Source: Gammaproteobacteria bacterium | Lineage (GTDB): Bacteria > Pseudomonadota > Gammaproteobacteria > Pseudomonadales > Cellvibrionaceae | Direction of reading: 5' to 3' | Assembly (NCBI GenBank): GCA_021151835.1 | Contig: JAGKWO010000003.1 | Location: 1 to 64,000, forward strand | DNA length: 64,000 nt | In this document: positions 27,004-35,867 of the stretch, piece after piece | How the letters are laid out: every line of letters begins with the position of its first letter | Numbering within the stretch: position 1 is the first letter of the stretch | Notes under the pieces: model-generated | The model's database searches: none | What the model saw: only the letters and a program-made list of their open reading frames with translations | What the model was told of the DNA's origin: nothing | Translations under genes and position numbers: made by a program

Positions 27004-27558
27004 ATGAAGACAAAAGTTATCGGTGTTTTAGCTACAATCGCTTTCCTTAACACGGCATGTTCGAAAGAGGAAAATACTCCCCCGTCCTATACCAATGCCA
27101 GCACCGCCAATAGCGCAGTCACCACGACTGCCAGTTCAGCCGCCAGTTCTACTGAAGTTATTGAGAGCACATTGGCAGAACCCGGTGATGCAACAGCTCC
27201 CGCCGCCAGCGAATTCCTTAATACCTATTGGAAGCTCACGGTAATGAATGATGCCGAGGTCACCGTTAGCGAAAAAGAACGCGAGCCTTATATTGTATTT
27301 AATGCGGAAAAACGAATCGCAGGTTCAGATGGCTGTAATCGCATAATGGGATCTTATACACAGGAAGGTGAAAAGCTTACCCTCAGCGAAATCGCGTCGA
27401 CTATGATGGCTTGCGCTGAAGGTGGTGCGCAGGCAGATGCATTCAGGATAGCGCTTGAAAAAGTAGCCAGTTTTACCATCCATGCCGATCAACTGGAACT
27501 GCGCGATAACACCGGGCTGGTAATCGCACGCTTTAAAGCTGTTGCGTTAACACAATAA
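27004..27558 (+). CDS. META-domain (HslJ-like) lipoprotein
   Basis: The 184-residue product has a lipobox LNTAC (Cys 20), a Ser/Thr/Ala-rich linker (about 25-70) and a META domain (about 72-180) with YWKLTVMNDAEV, GSDGCNRIMGSY and LTLSEIASTMMAC. META/HslJ proteins are envelope stress proteins linked to heat shock and novobiocin tolerance. AGAGG precedes the ATG. A strong terminator follows. Confidence 0.87.
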   Translation: MKTKVIGVLATIAFLNTACSKEENTPPSYTNASTANSAVTTTASSAASSTEVIESTLAEPGDATAPAASEFLNTYWKLTVMNDAEVTVSEKEREPYIVFNAEKRIAGSDGCNRIMGSYTQEGEKLTLSEIASTMMACAEGGAQADAFRIALEKVASFTIHADQLELRDNTGLVIARFKAVALTQ

Positions 27559-27572
27559 TACGCTGCAAAAAA

Positions 27573-27603
27573 AAGCCTGCCAGATCCAGCCTGGCAGGCT
27601 TTT
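27573..27603 (+). terminator. Intrinsic terminator after META lipoprotein
   Basis: AAGCCTGCCAG pairs perfectly with CTGGCAGGCTT, with A-runs and T-runs flanking, between convergent genes. It can serve both. Confidence 0.9.
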
Positions 27604-27637
27604 ATGTAATAGGCCGGCTATTCTTGCGTTAATGTTC

Positions 27638-28774
27638 CTAATTGCCTGCATCGCCACGCTGGCGAAATTCAGTGGGCGTAATCCCCACCATACGTTTGAA
27701 AAAACGATGGAACGCCGACGGGCTATTAAATCCGGATTTATAAATAATCTCCAGGATCGTTTCGTCTTTAAATTCCGGCGCAACCAGCAGACGTTTGGCT
27801 TCTTCCACCCGGTAGCGATTGATAAATTCAAAAAAATTACTTTGGTAATGCATTTTTAAAATGGCGGAAACATCGCGCGGCTTCAGGCTGATTTGCTCCG
27901 CAAAGCGCTCCAGGTTGATGTTACTTTCCAGATATAATTTATCCTCATGGATCGCTTTCTCAATCACTGTGACCTTGTGATCCATTTTACTGGGCTGCAC
28001 CGGTTTGGCAGCCGGAATTGCCTGGATATTCAATAGCTGGCGAGTGTTAATCAAACCAAAAACAAATAGCCCGTTGACCAAAATAACAGTGAGGTAGTTA
28101 TCGATAATTCCAAGGCTATCACTCACTGAAGCACTGACCAATCCCTCCAGTAAATACGCCAGCAACGACCACAACCAATGAATACAAAAACCGGCCAGCA
28201 CCGCATCAGCCAATTTCAATTCCGACATGGAAATATCGGAATAAAGCTCGCGCAGGTTTTCACGCAACTTATATTCCGCAATCACGCACGCAACGATATA
28301 GCCAAGCGGCGATAGTTTTACCAGTGCCCAGAGAAATGCCACTACCGCATTTTCCGCACCGGCTAATTCTGTAGTCGGCTGCCATTCAATACTGTCGATG
28401 CCAAAAAAAATTAATAGTACAACTGCAATAACAGCAGGTAGCAAATGAACGAGATTGCGCCAGCGCAACAATTTTATGTCTTGCGACAGCGAGCGCAGAT
28501 AAAAATAAAGTACCGGCCCCTGCAACAACAAACAGGCGGCGAGGATGCTTACAATCAATGGAGTCTGGTTAATCGCCGCCGTTTTTAAATCGCCATTCCA
28601 GACAATCAATGTGGCAGTTAATACCAATGCAATCAGTACAAAAAATCCGGACAGAATCCTGCGTGGTTGAATATGTTTTGCCGGCAACAAATTCAACAAG
28701 ACCGCCAGCACACCGCACTCCACTGCGGTGAGCACTAACACCAGGTCATGGATGTTTAGAAAGTTGGTTTTCAT
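27638..28774 (-). CDS. AraC-family regulator with N-terminal membrane domain (paralogue)
   Basis: The 378-residue paralogue of the protein at 10174-11361 has the same layout: about seven N-terminal membrane helices, a linker, then an AraC domain with FAEQISLKPRDVSAILKMHY and GFNSPSAFHRFFKRMVGITPTEFRQR. Shared blocks in the membrane part include LACLLLQGPVL(Y/F)(F/Y)YLRSLS and LNNYLTVIL or IDNYLTVIL. The chitinase gene lies 490 bases beyond the next small gene. It may regulate glycan uptake or degradation; the target is unknown. Confidence 0.86.
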   Translation of the reverse strand: MKTNFLNIHDLVLVLTAVECGVLAVLLNLLPAKHIQPRRILSGFFVLIALVLTATLIVWNGDLKTAAINQTPLIVSILAACLLLQGPVLYFYLRSLSQDIKLLRWRNLVHLLPAVIAVVLLIFFGIDSIEWQPTTELAGAENAVVAFLWALVKLSPLGYIVACVIAEYKLRENLRELYSDISMSELKLADAVLAGFCIHWLWSLLAYLLEGLVSASVSDSLGIIDNYLTVILVNGLFVFGLINTRQLLNIQAIPAAKPVQPSKMDHKVTVIEKAIHEDKLYLESNINLERFAEQISLKPRDVSAILKMHYQSNFFEFINRYRVEEAKRLLVAPEFKDETILEIIYKSGFNSPSAFHRFFKRMVGITPTEFRQRGDAGN

Positions 28775-28890
28775 TAGACCTTTCTCTGTAGCAATGCTAC
28801 TTCATGATAGCAACGTCACCCGTTACCCCCCAAAGAGTGGCGGGAACAAGATCAGTGTATGGAGTTTTTTCGCTTGGTTGAGTTTCGTTT

Positions 28891-29070
28891 TTATTTAAAC
28901 ACACAGTGTTTGGCGTAATCCCTGGCTTCATTGAGGGTCAGATCCCCTTTGGGCTTTTCCTCAATCGACTTACACCATTCAGGGCTACCTATCTTCGGTG
29001 CACATCCGCCGAGCATTAAAGCACCGGCCACTAGCAGCAGCGAAGTAAGGATTCGTAAAGTGGCAAACAT
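28891..29070 (-). CDS. Small DUF3012-like lipoprotein
   Basis: The minus strand from ATG 29070 encodes 59 residues: a hydrophobic signal, lipobox LGGC (Cys 23), then APKIGSPEWCKSIEEKPKGD and a C-terminus ending DYAKHCVFK. The GxxxWCxxxxEKPKGDxxxNEAxDxAKHC pattern is what I recall for DUF3012 small lipoproteins. GGGA lies about 10 bases before the ATG. It sits between araC and the chitinase, with its own terminator-flanked space. Confidence 0.82.
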   Translation of the reverse strand: MFATLRILTSLLLVAGALMLGGCAPKIGSPEWCKSIEEKPKGDLTLNEARDYAKHCVFK

Positions 29071-29190
29071 ATCGCGGTCCCGGTTATTCGTTGTTATATG
29101 TCGTTATGTAATACAAATGGTCAGGCATTTGTAGGGTAGTGAACAAGTAAATAATCTGCGACAAGGATAGCAGAGCCAATCATCAATAAA

Positions 29191-29221
29191 AAACGCCCAC
29201 TGGAACCCAGTGGGCGTTTTT
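29191..29221. terminator. Intrinsic terminator after chitinase
   Basis: CGCCCACTGG-AAC-CCAGTGGGCG is a perfect 10-bp stem with T- and A-runs on both flanks. It lies 44 bases after the chitinase stop on the minus strand and can act in either direction. Confidence 0.85.
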
Positions 29222-29264
29222 CGTTAACAGCCGGTGGAATTAATCCACCGCCATCAATTTACCT

Positions 29265-30929
29265 TTACGGCAGGGTTTTCAAATGGTTGCCAACGGGAAC
29301 AGAGAAGATACGGCCATCTTTCACATCCCAATTGATTGACCAGGTCATCACACCGCGGAAATCACCGTATGCAGCCAGAGGCACATTGCTGCCGCAATTG
29401 GTGCGCAATGCCAAACAACTTACCGCACGATTGATGTCAGCCGTGGTTGCCTGACCAGAACCGGCAGCACGTGGGCCAGATGGCAAGCCGAGGGCGACCT
29501 GGTCCGGACGCAAGCCTTTGAATTGACCGGCAGTACCGTTGGCCAATGGGAAGCCTTCAATCAGCATGCGCGCCGATGCAACCATCATATCCACAGTACC
29601 AGCCTGATATGCCTGCGCTGAATAGGGCGTTGCCAAACCACCATTGTTGTACAACTGGACATGCAACAAATCGAGCTCATTGCGCAATTGGTCAATCATC
29701 GGCAGGTAAGCACCCCAAATGCCGGAGTAAGCCACATAACCACCTTGCACATAGGGATGCTCGGGAGCCATAGAGACATACAGATCCGGATACATGGCAT
29801 CCAGTTGTTTGATCGCCGATACCATGTTGGAAATAACCGGCGCACCGTGGATGACACCGGCTCCGCTTTCCAGGTCGATATCCACACCATCAAAACCATA
29901 CTCGTTGATAATTGCCGCCGTGCTGTTTACAAAGTTGGCGAGGTTGGTGGAGTTGTTCAAGGTCACCGTACCTTTTTCACCACCGTAAGAAAGCACGATG
30001 TTTTTACCTTGCGCACGCTTCGCAGCGACATCCTGGATAAATTGCGCTTTGTTCAATGCGGGATCCAGACGGAATTCCACATTGCCATTGCCCGCATCAT
30101 CCACGAACGCAATAACAATGACATCCCAGGACGCATCAACATCGGCCAGGCGGATTACACCGCTGCCGTTATCAAAGTTGTGCCAGTATCCAACCAGTGC
30201 ATGTTTTGGCAACGCGGCTGCATCGCCGGGAACGCGGCCATTACCACTGACGCTGGATGAGGAACGGCTGCTGGGAGCAATAGATGAACTGCTGGACGAT
30301 TTTGAAGTTGTAGCCACTGAAGATGAACTTGGAGCAACGCTGCTTGGCGCAACACTGCTGGTAGCGCCGCACGCACGCACCAATTCCCACGCCTGTTGCC
30401 AATGGGCGCCAGTGCCGGGAGCGTAAGCCCAACTCGCCGTAGAACCACACCAACCCGCCACTGTACAGCGATATTCGCTGCCCGCATTTTGCGCCAGTGC
30501 ACCTGCCGCGTAATTGGTGCCCGCTACATATTGTGGCGACGCACAGTTACCGGCAACGACTGACGATGATGAGCTGGATGGAGCCAACGAACTAGAAGAG
30601 GAACTGGAAGGTTTGGAGCTACTTACAACAACGGATGAAGCAACTGAGCTTTTTGATGATGAAGAAACTGCACCATCACATGCACCAAGCAATGTCCACT
30701 CTTGCCACTGGCCGGAATAATTTACCGGATTGTGGCCTTGCGACCACCAGTTAGCCTTATACGCATTGTTCTGCTCTTTTACCTGACTGCCGCCACCATA
30801 TTGTGCAGTGGCATTCCACGCCGGAATATTTGAACAATCAACTGCCATTGCGCTGGTTGATAAGCCGCTCACACATAACGCGGCCAGCGCCACTTTTAAT
30901 TCTTTCATTAAAAGTATTTTTTTCATCAT
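29265..30929 (-). CDS. Secreted GH18 chitinase with two CBM5/12-type modules
   Basis: The 554-residue protein has a signal peptide (1-29, AMA|V). Chitin-binding modules of the CBM5/12 type lie at about 31-85 (IPAWNATAQYGGG, WWSQGHNP, WQEW) and about 128-188, each followed by a poly-Ser linker. The GH18 barrel (about 240-550) has the catalytic DxxDxDxE motif at D347, D350, D352 and E354 (DGVDIDLE) and a closing GVMTWSINWD. It hydrolyses chitin outside the cell. GGGGAAA precedes the tandem ATGATG start. Confidence 0.93.
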   Translation of the reverse strand: MMKKILLMKELKVALAALCVSGLSTSAMAVDCSNIPAWNATAQYGGGSQVKEQNNAYKANWWSQGHNPVNYSGQWQEWTLLGACDGAVSSSSKSSVASSVVVSSSKPSSSSSSSLAPSSSSSSVVAGNCASPQYVAGTNYAAGALAQNAGSEYRCTVAGWCGSTASWAYAPGTGAHWQQAWELVRACGATSSVAPSSVAPSSSSVATTSKSSSSSSIAPSSRSSSSVSGNGRVPGDAAALPKHALVGYWHNFDNGSGVIRLADVDASWDVIVIAFVDDAGNGNVEFRLDPALNKAQFIQDVAAKRAQGKNIVLSYGGEKGTVTLNNSTNLANFVNSTAAIINEYGFDGVDIDLESGAGVIHGAPVISNMVSAIKQLDAMYPDLYVSMAPEHPYVQGGYVAYSGIWGAYLPMIDQLRNELDLLHVQLYNNGGLATPYSAQAYQAGTVDMMVASARMLIEGFPLANGTAGQFKGLRPDQVALGLPSGPRAAGSGQATTADINRAVSCLALRTNCGSNVPLAAYGDFRGVMTWSINWDVKDGRIFSVPVGNHLKTLP

Positions 30930-31290
30930 TTTTTTCCCCTCACTCTCGTTGTATTTTTTTAGACAAAAGGATGCCGTAAAGAAATTTAAAAAATTTCTTT
31001 TTATCCATCGCTTCTATTTGAGATTTTTTTGGGTGTCCCGTGGAGCAGTACTAATCTATTTTCTTGCGGTTGTTAATGTTCAAAATAGATTGGCCGTACT
31101 TGGGGAAACACACCAGTCCTGGTCACTCGTTACGAGCTCCCTCTGGCTAGTTTTTCACAGGCGTGTCCCAGCCTGATTTTATTATGGGTATATAAAAAGC
31201 TACTGTGGATGTAAAAGTCTTTATGACAACGTTGCCATATATATCACCGGGTAGCGCCTATGGCAATCGACAAATGAAAAAAGCATGACA

Positions 31291-31334
31291 ACTCGATGAA
31301 TTTTTCTTTTCATTATAAGAAAAATTCATCGAGT
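31291..31334. repeat. Long perfect inverted repeat, 18-bp arms with 8-base loop
   Basis: ACTCGATGAATTTTTCTT (31291-31308) and its exact complement (31317-31334) flank TTCATTAT. It lies 360 bases upstream of the chitinase start and 215 bases after the rlmB stop. It is too AT-rich, and lacks a terminal T-run, for a classic terminator. It may be a regulatory hairpin or a relic of a small mobile element. Confidence 0.6.
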
Positions 31335-31451
31335 GAAGTAAAAGCAGGTAGTGAATAGATGATTGGGAAATAAAGCGTTACACACGAGTTGTTACGAGAT
31401 TACCCGCCGGGGTCTTGCGCGCCCCGTTTCAAAAACGGGAGCCTAAGCACT

Positions 31452-31515
31452 TCCCATTCATAGCTGCTCTCATTTATAGCCGCTCCCATTTACAGCCGTT
31501 CCCATTTATAGCCCT
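31452..31515. repeat. Tandem repeat, four copies of 16 bases
   Basis: Consensus TCCCATTTATAGCCGC: TCCCATTCATAGCTGC, TCTCATTTATAGCCGC, TCCCATTTACAGCCGT, TCCCATTTATAGCCCT. The array ends 33 bases past the rlmB stop. It contains no spacers, so it is not CRISPR. It may vary in copy number between strains. Confidence 0.85.
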
Positions 31516-31548
31516 TCCTTTTTTCTAAGGGAGGTTGTGAAGGATTAA

Positions 31549-32295
31549 TTATTTTTTTGCACTACGTTGACGCACGGCTTCAAATAAACAAATGCCAGTA
31601 GCAACAGAAACATTCAAGCTGCTAACTGTACCCGCCATGGGAATGTTCATCAGGTGATCGCAAGTATCCTGCGTCAGGCGACGCAAACCATCGCCCTCCG
31701 CGCCCATCAAAATTCCCACCGGGCCAGTCAGGTTGGATTGATAAATAGACTGCTCTGCCTCACCCGCTGCACCAAATAACCAGATGCCCTGCTCCTGCAA
31801 TTTTTTCAGCGTACGCGCGAGATTGGTCACCGGCACAAACGGTAAAACCTCCGCCGCGCCGCACGCCACTTTGCGTGCAACCGGGGTTAAACCAGTGGAT
31901 TTATCTTTAGGTGCGATCACTGCATGCACACCTGCTGCTTCCGCAGAGCGCATACATGCACCAAGGTTGTGCGGATCAGTTACGCCATCCAGGATTAATA
32001 AAAACGCTGGCTCGCGCAAATTCTCCAGGAAGTTGAACAGCCAGGTTTCATCGTAAGTTTCACCGGGGGTACAAATGGCAATAACGCCCTGGTGGTTCTC
32101 GTCGCCCACCATATCATCCAGTTTATTGCGCCCTACTTGCTGGCAATGAATGCCATTAATTTCTGCGGCGTTCACAATTTTTTGCAAGCGCTGGTCATTG
32201 CGGCCTTGCAGCAGATAAATTTCAATTACCCGCTGGGGCGCACTTTTTAACAATGCCTGCACCGCGTGCAAGCCATAAATAATTTCACGTTTCAA
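31549..32295 (-). CDS. rlmB: 23S rRNA (guanosine-2251-2'-O)-methyltransferase
   Basis: This 248-residue SpoU-class methyltransferase has an N-terminal L30e-like substrate-binding domain (IYGLHAVQALLKSAPQRV) and SPOUT knot motifs: ILDGVTDPHNLGACMRSAEA (motif 1), GAEGDGLRR (motif 2) and IPMAGTVSSLNVSVATGICLFEA (motif 3). It methylates G2251 in the 23S P-loop. It follows rnr, as in many gammaproteobacteria. Confidence 0.95.
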   Translation of the reverse strand: MKREIIYGLHAVQALLKSAPQRVIEIYLLQGRNDQRLQKIVNAAEINGIHCQQVGRNKLDDMVGDENHQGVIAICTPGETYDETWLFNFLENLREPAFLLILDGVTDPHNLGACMRSAEAAGVHAVIAPKDKSTGLTPVARKVACGAAEVLPFVPVTNLARTLKKLQEQGIWLFGAAGEAEQSIYQSNLTGPVGILMGAEGDGLRRLTQDTCDHLMNIPMAGTVSSLNVSVATGICLFEAVRQRSAKK

Positions 32296-32448
32296 AACAC
32301 GTTCCTGAAAAAAAATCTGGACAATAACCCAATAAACTAGCGCTCGGAGATGCGCGTTTCACGTTCGCGCACCTCCCTGTCTTTCACGATATAAATTTCA
32401 CGGTGCAGGTTTTCATCAAGCACAAAACCTTCGCCTTGCAACCAGCGG

Positions 32449-35400
32449 TTAATCCTTCTTCTTAGCCTTAGCCACCGGTCTTTTAGCAGCTGGCGCCGCA
32501 GGTTTAGCGACAGCGTTGCCCTTTGTTGCCTTTGGCGTTGGCGATTTAGTTGTTGCTGGCGCTGCTGCGCCTGGAACCTTCGCATTCTTACGGCCATGCC
32601 CCACCTCACTGGTAGATGTAGATTGCTTTTTCGCAGCGCTCACTGCTGCAGTGTTTGCCGTTGCTTTTTCCTTAACTGTTTTTTTCGCAACTGTACTATT
32701 AGCGGTCGGATTTTTAGCGGCTGTATTGTTGGTCTTGGTATTGTTTGACCCACGCTCTTTTGCCGTGGTCGTTTTTGTCGCTGTTTTTTTACTGTGTGTA
32801 TTTTTGCCCGCTGCAACAGTATCGGCTTGCGCTACTTTTTTAGCGGTAGGAGTTTTGGTATCGGCTACCTTCTTCACCCTGGTCGCCGATTCCGGTTTTA
32901 TGGCTGTTCGTTTCCCGGCTGCTTTAGCAGGTGCCTTGACCGGCTCTTTAGCGGCTCCTTTTGTATTGGCCTTTTTAACCGCCGTTTTTTTACCAGCTGA
33001 TTTACCACTGGCATTGCTACCATTTACCACACTGTTGTCCACAACATCATCCAGCGAAAAATTATTTGCTGATGACTTCGCATTGGATTTTTTACCCGCG
33101 CCTTTTTTGCTGACTACTGTTGGTTTTGAAATTGAGCTCTCTGTTATTTTTTTTCCGGCACCATTGTTTGCGTCCGCTTTACTCGCAGCAGCTTTCCCCG
33201 ATGCCTTTTTAGTCGCCGCCGGTTTAACCGCTGCGTTCGCGGAGGACGATTGCTTGCTAGTCGATTTTGCAGGTGCGTGCCTGGGTGTTGGCGCGGCCGA
33301 TTTGCCACTCATTTTTTCTACCGCATCAACTACCGTTTTCTTCGCTGAAGCGGCAAGCTGCTCAACCGCAACCAATGTCTTTTCCAGCAATGAATCCGCA
33401 ACTTTTTTCGCTTTGGATGCATCGCGTTTGGCGACCTTGGGCTTAATCGCCGATTTGGGACGGCGAATCGCATTTGCGGATTCCAGTTCAAAATCGATTT
33501 TGCGATTATCCAGATCCACGCGCACAACGCGCACCACCAGCTCATCCCCTAATCCAAACACTTTACGCGTGCGCTCGCCAACCAGGCGTTGTTGCGCGGC
33601 ATCAAAGCGATAGTAATCGTGTGGCAAGGACGTAATGTGGATTAAGCCTTCGATATACAACTCATTCAATTCAACAAATAAACCGAAACCTGTTACTGCG
33701 CTCACGTGGCCATCGTAAACCGCACCGACTTGATCGCGCAGGTATTCACATTTCAACCAGCTCACTACATCGCGCGTTGCTTCATCGGCGCGGCGTTCCG
33801 TGCGCGAACATTGTTCGCCGAATACCAGCATGTCGCTGGGTGAATAGGGATAAATCTTGCGCTTGGGGATAGGTTTTGCAGTTTCAATACGGCGCACATG
33901 CGTAGATGGCAATTCACTGCGAATCACCGAGCGAATGGCGCGGTGCACTAACAAATCCGGATAGCGGCGAATTGGCGAGGTGAAGTGAGTATAGGCTTCA
34001 TAACCCAAACCAAAGTGGCCGTGGTTTTCCACTTGATACATCGCCTGGCGCAAACTGCGCAGCATTACTGTTTGAATCAAATGGCCATCGCTACGGCCCT
34101 GGATCATTTGCAATAATTGTTGGTAGTCACCCGGTGTCGGGCGATCACCGCCGGCAAGGCCTAAACCCAATTCAGAAAGATACGCGCGTAAATTCGTGAG
34201 CTTCGCTTCCGTCGGGCCTTCATGCACGCGGAACAAACCGATTAAATCGTGCTTCTCAATAAATTTTGCCGCGCACACGTTCGCGCACAACATGCATTCT
34301 TCAATTAATTTGTGCGCGTCATTGCGTTTGATCGGAACAATGCGTTCGATTTTGCGCTCTTCATTAAATACGATGCGTGTTTCCACGGTTTCAAAATCAA
34401 TCGCGCCGCGCTCATCGCGCGCCACGCGCAAACACTCATACAGTTTGTGCAGCAATTCCAGTTGCGGAACCACCGCTTTATATTCTTTACGCAATGCCTC
34501 GCGCGCTTCACCTTCGCCGGTAAGTATTTCGCCCACTTTGGTGTAAGTAAGGCGCGCATGCGAATGCATTACTGCTTCATAAAATTGATAACCGGTAATG
34601 CGGCCCGAATCGCTGATGTTCATCTCGCACACCATACACAGGCGATCAACATTCGGGTTCAGCGAACACAAACCGTTGGACAAGGCTTCCGGCAACATGG
34701 GCACGACATAATCGGGGAAGTACACCGAGTTGCCACGCGCGCGCGCTTCAACATCCAGGGGCGATTCCACTTGCACATAGTGCGACACATCCGCAATCGC
34801 CACATACAAACGCCAACCGCCTTTGCGCCGCTCGCACAACACCGCATCGTCAAAATCGCGCGCGTCTTCACCATCGATAGTGACAAACGGTAAATGACGA
34901 ACATCCACGCGATGCTGTTTATCTTTTTCTTCCACCACCGGCGATATCAACGCCGCCTCGGCCAACACATCTGCCGGCCAAATACTGGGGATACCATGCG
35001 CCTGGATGGCCAGTTCGATCTCCATCCCCGGCGCCATATGGTCGCCCAATACCTGGATCACGCGGCCAGTAGGCAAACGGTTTTTATCGGGCTGGGAAGT
35101 AATCTCCGTCACCACGATTTGCCCGTGTTTGGCGCCGCCGTAGGCACCGAACGGAATCATAATGTCGTGAGTGATGCGCGGGTTCTCCGGGCGCACAAAC
35201 TGCACGCCTTCTTCATTGAAGAAGCGCCCCGCCAATTGCGTGGTATTGCGTACCAGCACCTCAATAATCGCGCCCTCTTCCTTCCCGCGATACTGCTCGC
35301 CGGACAGGCGCACCAGCACCTCATCGCCGTCAAACACCTTGCGCATCTGGCGATTATGGAGGTAGATGTCCTCCCCGCCATCCGCACGCAGCACAAACCC

Positions 35401-35706
35401 GTAACCATCGCGATGCCCCTGCACACGGCCACGCACCACATCAATCTTGTCCGAGCGCACATAGGCGTCACGGCGGTTGCTGATCAACTGGCCATCGCGC
35501 GCCATCGCAATCAACCGCCGGCGCAACGCCTCAACCTGATCCTCATCGGTCAGCTTCAGCATCACGCACATTTGTTCATGGGTAACCGGCTGGTCGGCGC
35601 TATCGAGTAAATCGAGGATATATTCGCGGCTGGGGATGGGGTTTTCGTACTTTTCCGCCTCGCGGGCAGCAAAAGGGTCATGGCTGGAGTTCTTACGTTT
35701 AGTCAA
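32449..35706 (-). CDS. rnr: Ribonuclease R with an unusually long Lys/Ala-rich C-terminal tail
   Basis: The first about 745 residues are a standard RNase R: helix-turn-helix start, two cold-shock domains, RNB catalytic domain with the metal-binding cluster (TIDGEDARDFDDAVLCE) and an S1 domain ending near FELES. RNase R is a 3'-5' exoribonuclease that degrades structured RNA. The remaining about 340 residues are a low-complexity tail of Lys, Ala, Thr and Ser with many AKK, KKTA and AAKK blocks, like histone H1 or AlgP. The usual Lys-rich tail of E. coli RNase R is far shorter. Codons stay in one frame with no stop, so the tail is real. Confidence 0.93.
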   Translation of the reverse strand: MTKRKNSSHDPFAAREAEKYENPIPSREYILDLLDSADQPVTHEQMCVMLKLTDEDQVEALRRRLIAMARDGQLISNRRDAYVRSDKIDVVRGRVQGHRDGYGFVLRADGGEDIYLHNRQMRKVFDGDEVLVRLSGEQYRGKEEGAIIEVLVRNTTQLAGRFFNEEGVQFVRPENPRITHDIMIPFGAYGGAKHGQIVVTEITSQPDKNRLPTGRVIQVLGDHMAPGMEIELAIQAHGIPSIWPADVLAEAALISPVVEEKDKQHRVDVRHLPFVTIDGEDARDFDDAVLCERRKGGWRLYVAIADVSHYVQVESPLDVEARARGNSVYFPDYVVPMLPEALSNGLCSLNPNVDRLCMVCEMNISDSGRITGYQFYEAVMHSHARLTYTKVGEILTGEGEAREALRKEYKAVVPQLELLHKLYECLRVARDERGAIDFETVETRIVFNEERKIERIVPIKRNDAHKLIEECMLCANVCAAKFIEKHDLIGLFRVHEGPTEAKLTNLRAYLSELGLGLAGGDRPTPGDYQQLLQMIQGRSDGHLIQTVMLRSLRQAMYQVENHGHFGLGYEAYTHFTSPIRRYPDLLVHRAIRSVIRSELPSTHVRRIETAKPIPKRKIYPYSPSDMLVFGEQCSRTERRADEATRDVVSWLKCEYLRDQVGAVYDGHVSAVTGFGLFVELNELYIEGLIHITSLPHDYYRFDAAQQRLVGERTRKVFGLGDELVVRVVRVDLDNRKIDFELESANAIRRPKSAIKPKVAKRDASKAKKVADSLLEKTLVAVEQLAASAKKTVVDAVEKMSGKSAAPTPRHAPAKSTSKQSSSANAAVKPAATKKASGKAAASKADANNGAGKKITESSISKPTVVSKKGAGKKSNAKSSANNFSLDDVVDNSVVNGSNASGKSAGKKTAVKKANTKGAAKEPVKAPAKAAGKRTAIKPESATRVKKVADTKTPTAKKVAQADTVAAGKNTHSKKTATKTTTAKERGSNNTKTNNTAAKNPTANSTVAKKTVKEKATANTAAVSAAKKQSTSTSEVGHGRKNAKVPGAAAPATTKSPTPKATKGNAVAKPAAPAAKRPVAKAKKKD

Positions 35707-35814
35707 TTGGGCATCCTGTGAGCAATATTGGTAGTTTTCAAACTATCTCGAGGTATATGAAGGGATTATAGGGCAGCCATCATGACAAACCTACAAATAA
35801 AACCGAAAACCCTG

Positions 35815-35843
35815 TTGACAGTCACAAGGCCGGTATTTATAGT
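35815..35843 (+). promoter_or_regulatory. Sigma-70 promoter of the tRNA-Leu locus
   Basis: TTGACA (35815-35820), a 17-base spacer and TATAGT (35838-35843) form a near-consensus promoter. The GC-rich discriminator GCGCGGCC that follows is typical of stringently controlled stable-RNA genes. It points rightward into the tRNA-Leu sequence at 35868. Confidence 0.85.
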
Positions 35844-35867
35844 GCGCGGCCTCAGCTTGCTGAGAAT

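Larger units (their letters stand above)
30930..31548. other. 619-base intergenic region upstream of chitinase
   Basis: The region lies between the end of rlmB and the start of the chitinase, both leftward. It holds an 18-bp perfect inverted repeat (31291-31334), a GC-rich CGGGG/CCCCG patch near 31410-31440 and a four-copy 16-base tandem repeat (31452-31515). The chitinase promoter must lie in the AT-rich right-hand part of 30930-31250. No coding sequence is convincing. Confidence 0.65.

Noticed and set aside
28931..29134. 67-residue plus-strand frame
   Set aside because: It is antisense to the DUF3012-like lipoprotein, which has a proper lipobox and conserved pattern.
31452..31515. CRISPR array
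   Set aside because: Direct 16-base tandem repeats without spacers.
32337..32609. 90-residue Arg/Gln-rich frame overlapping the rnr end
   Set aside because: It lies in another frame of the repetitive tail. Only the last about 28 residues (VLDENLHREIYIVKDREV part) lie outside rnr, and no start or homology supports them.
32516..33613. 365-residue open frame on the plus strand
   Set aside because: It is the exact antisense of the Lys/Ala-rich RNase R tail, whose GC-rich codon pattern leaves the opposite strand open. Its Val/Ala/Phe-rich sequence matches no family and it has no ribosome-binding site.
34894..35610. 238-residue antisense frame in rnr
   Set aside because: Complement of the N-terminal domains of RNase R; His/Leu-rich junk composition.
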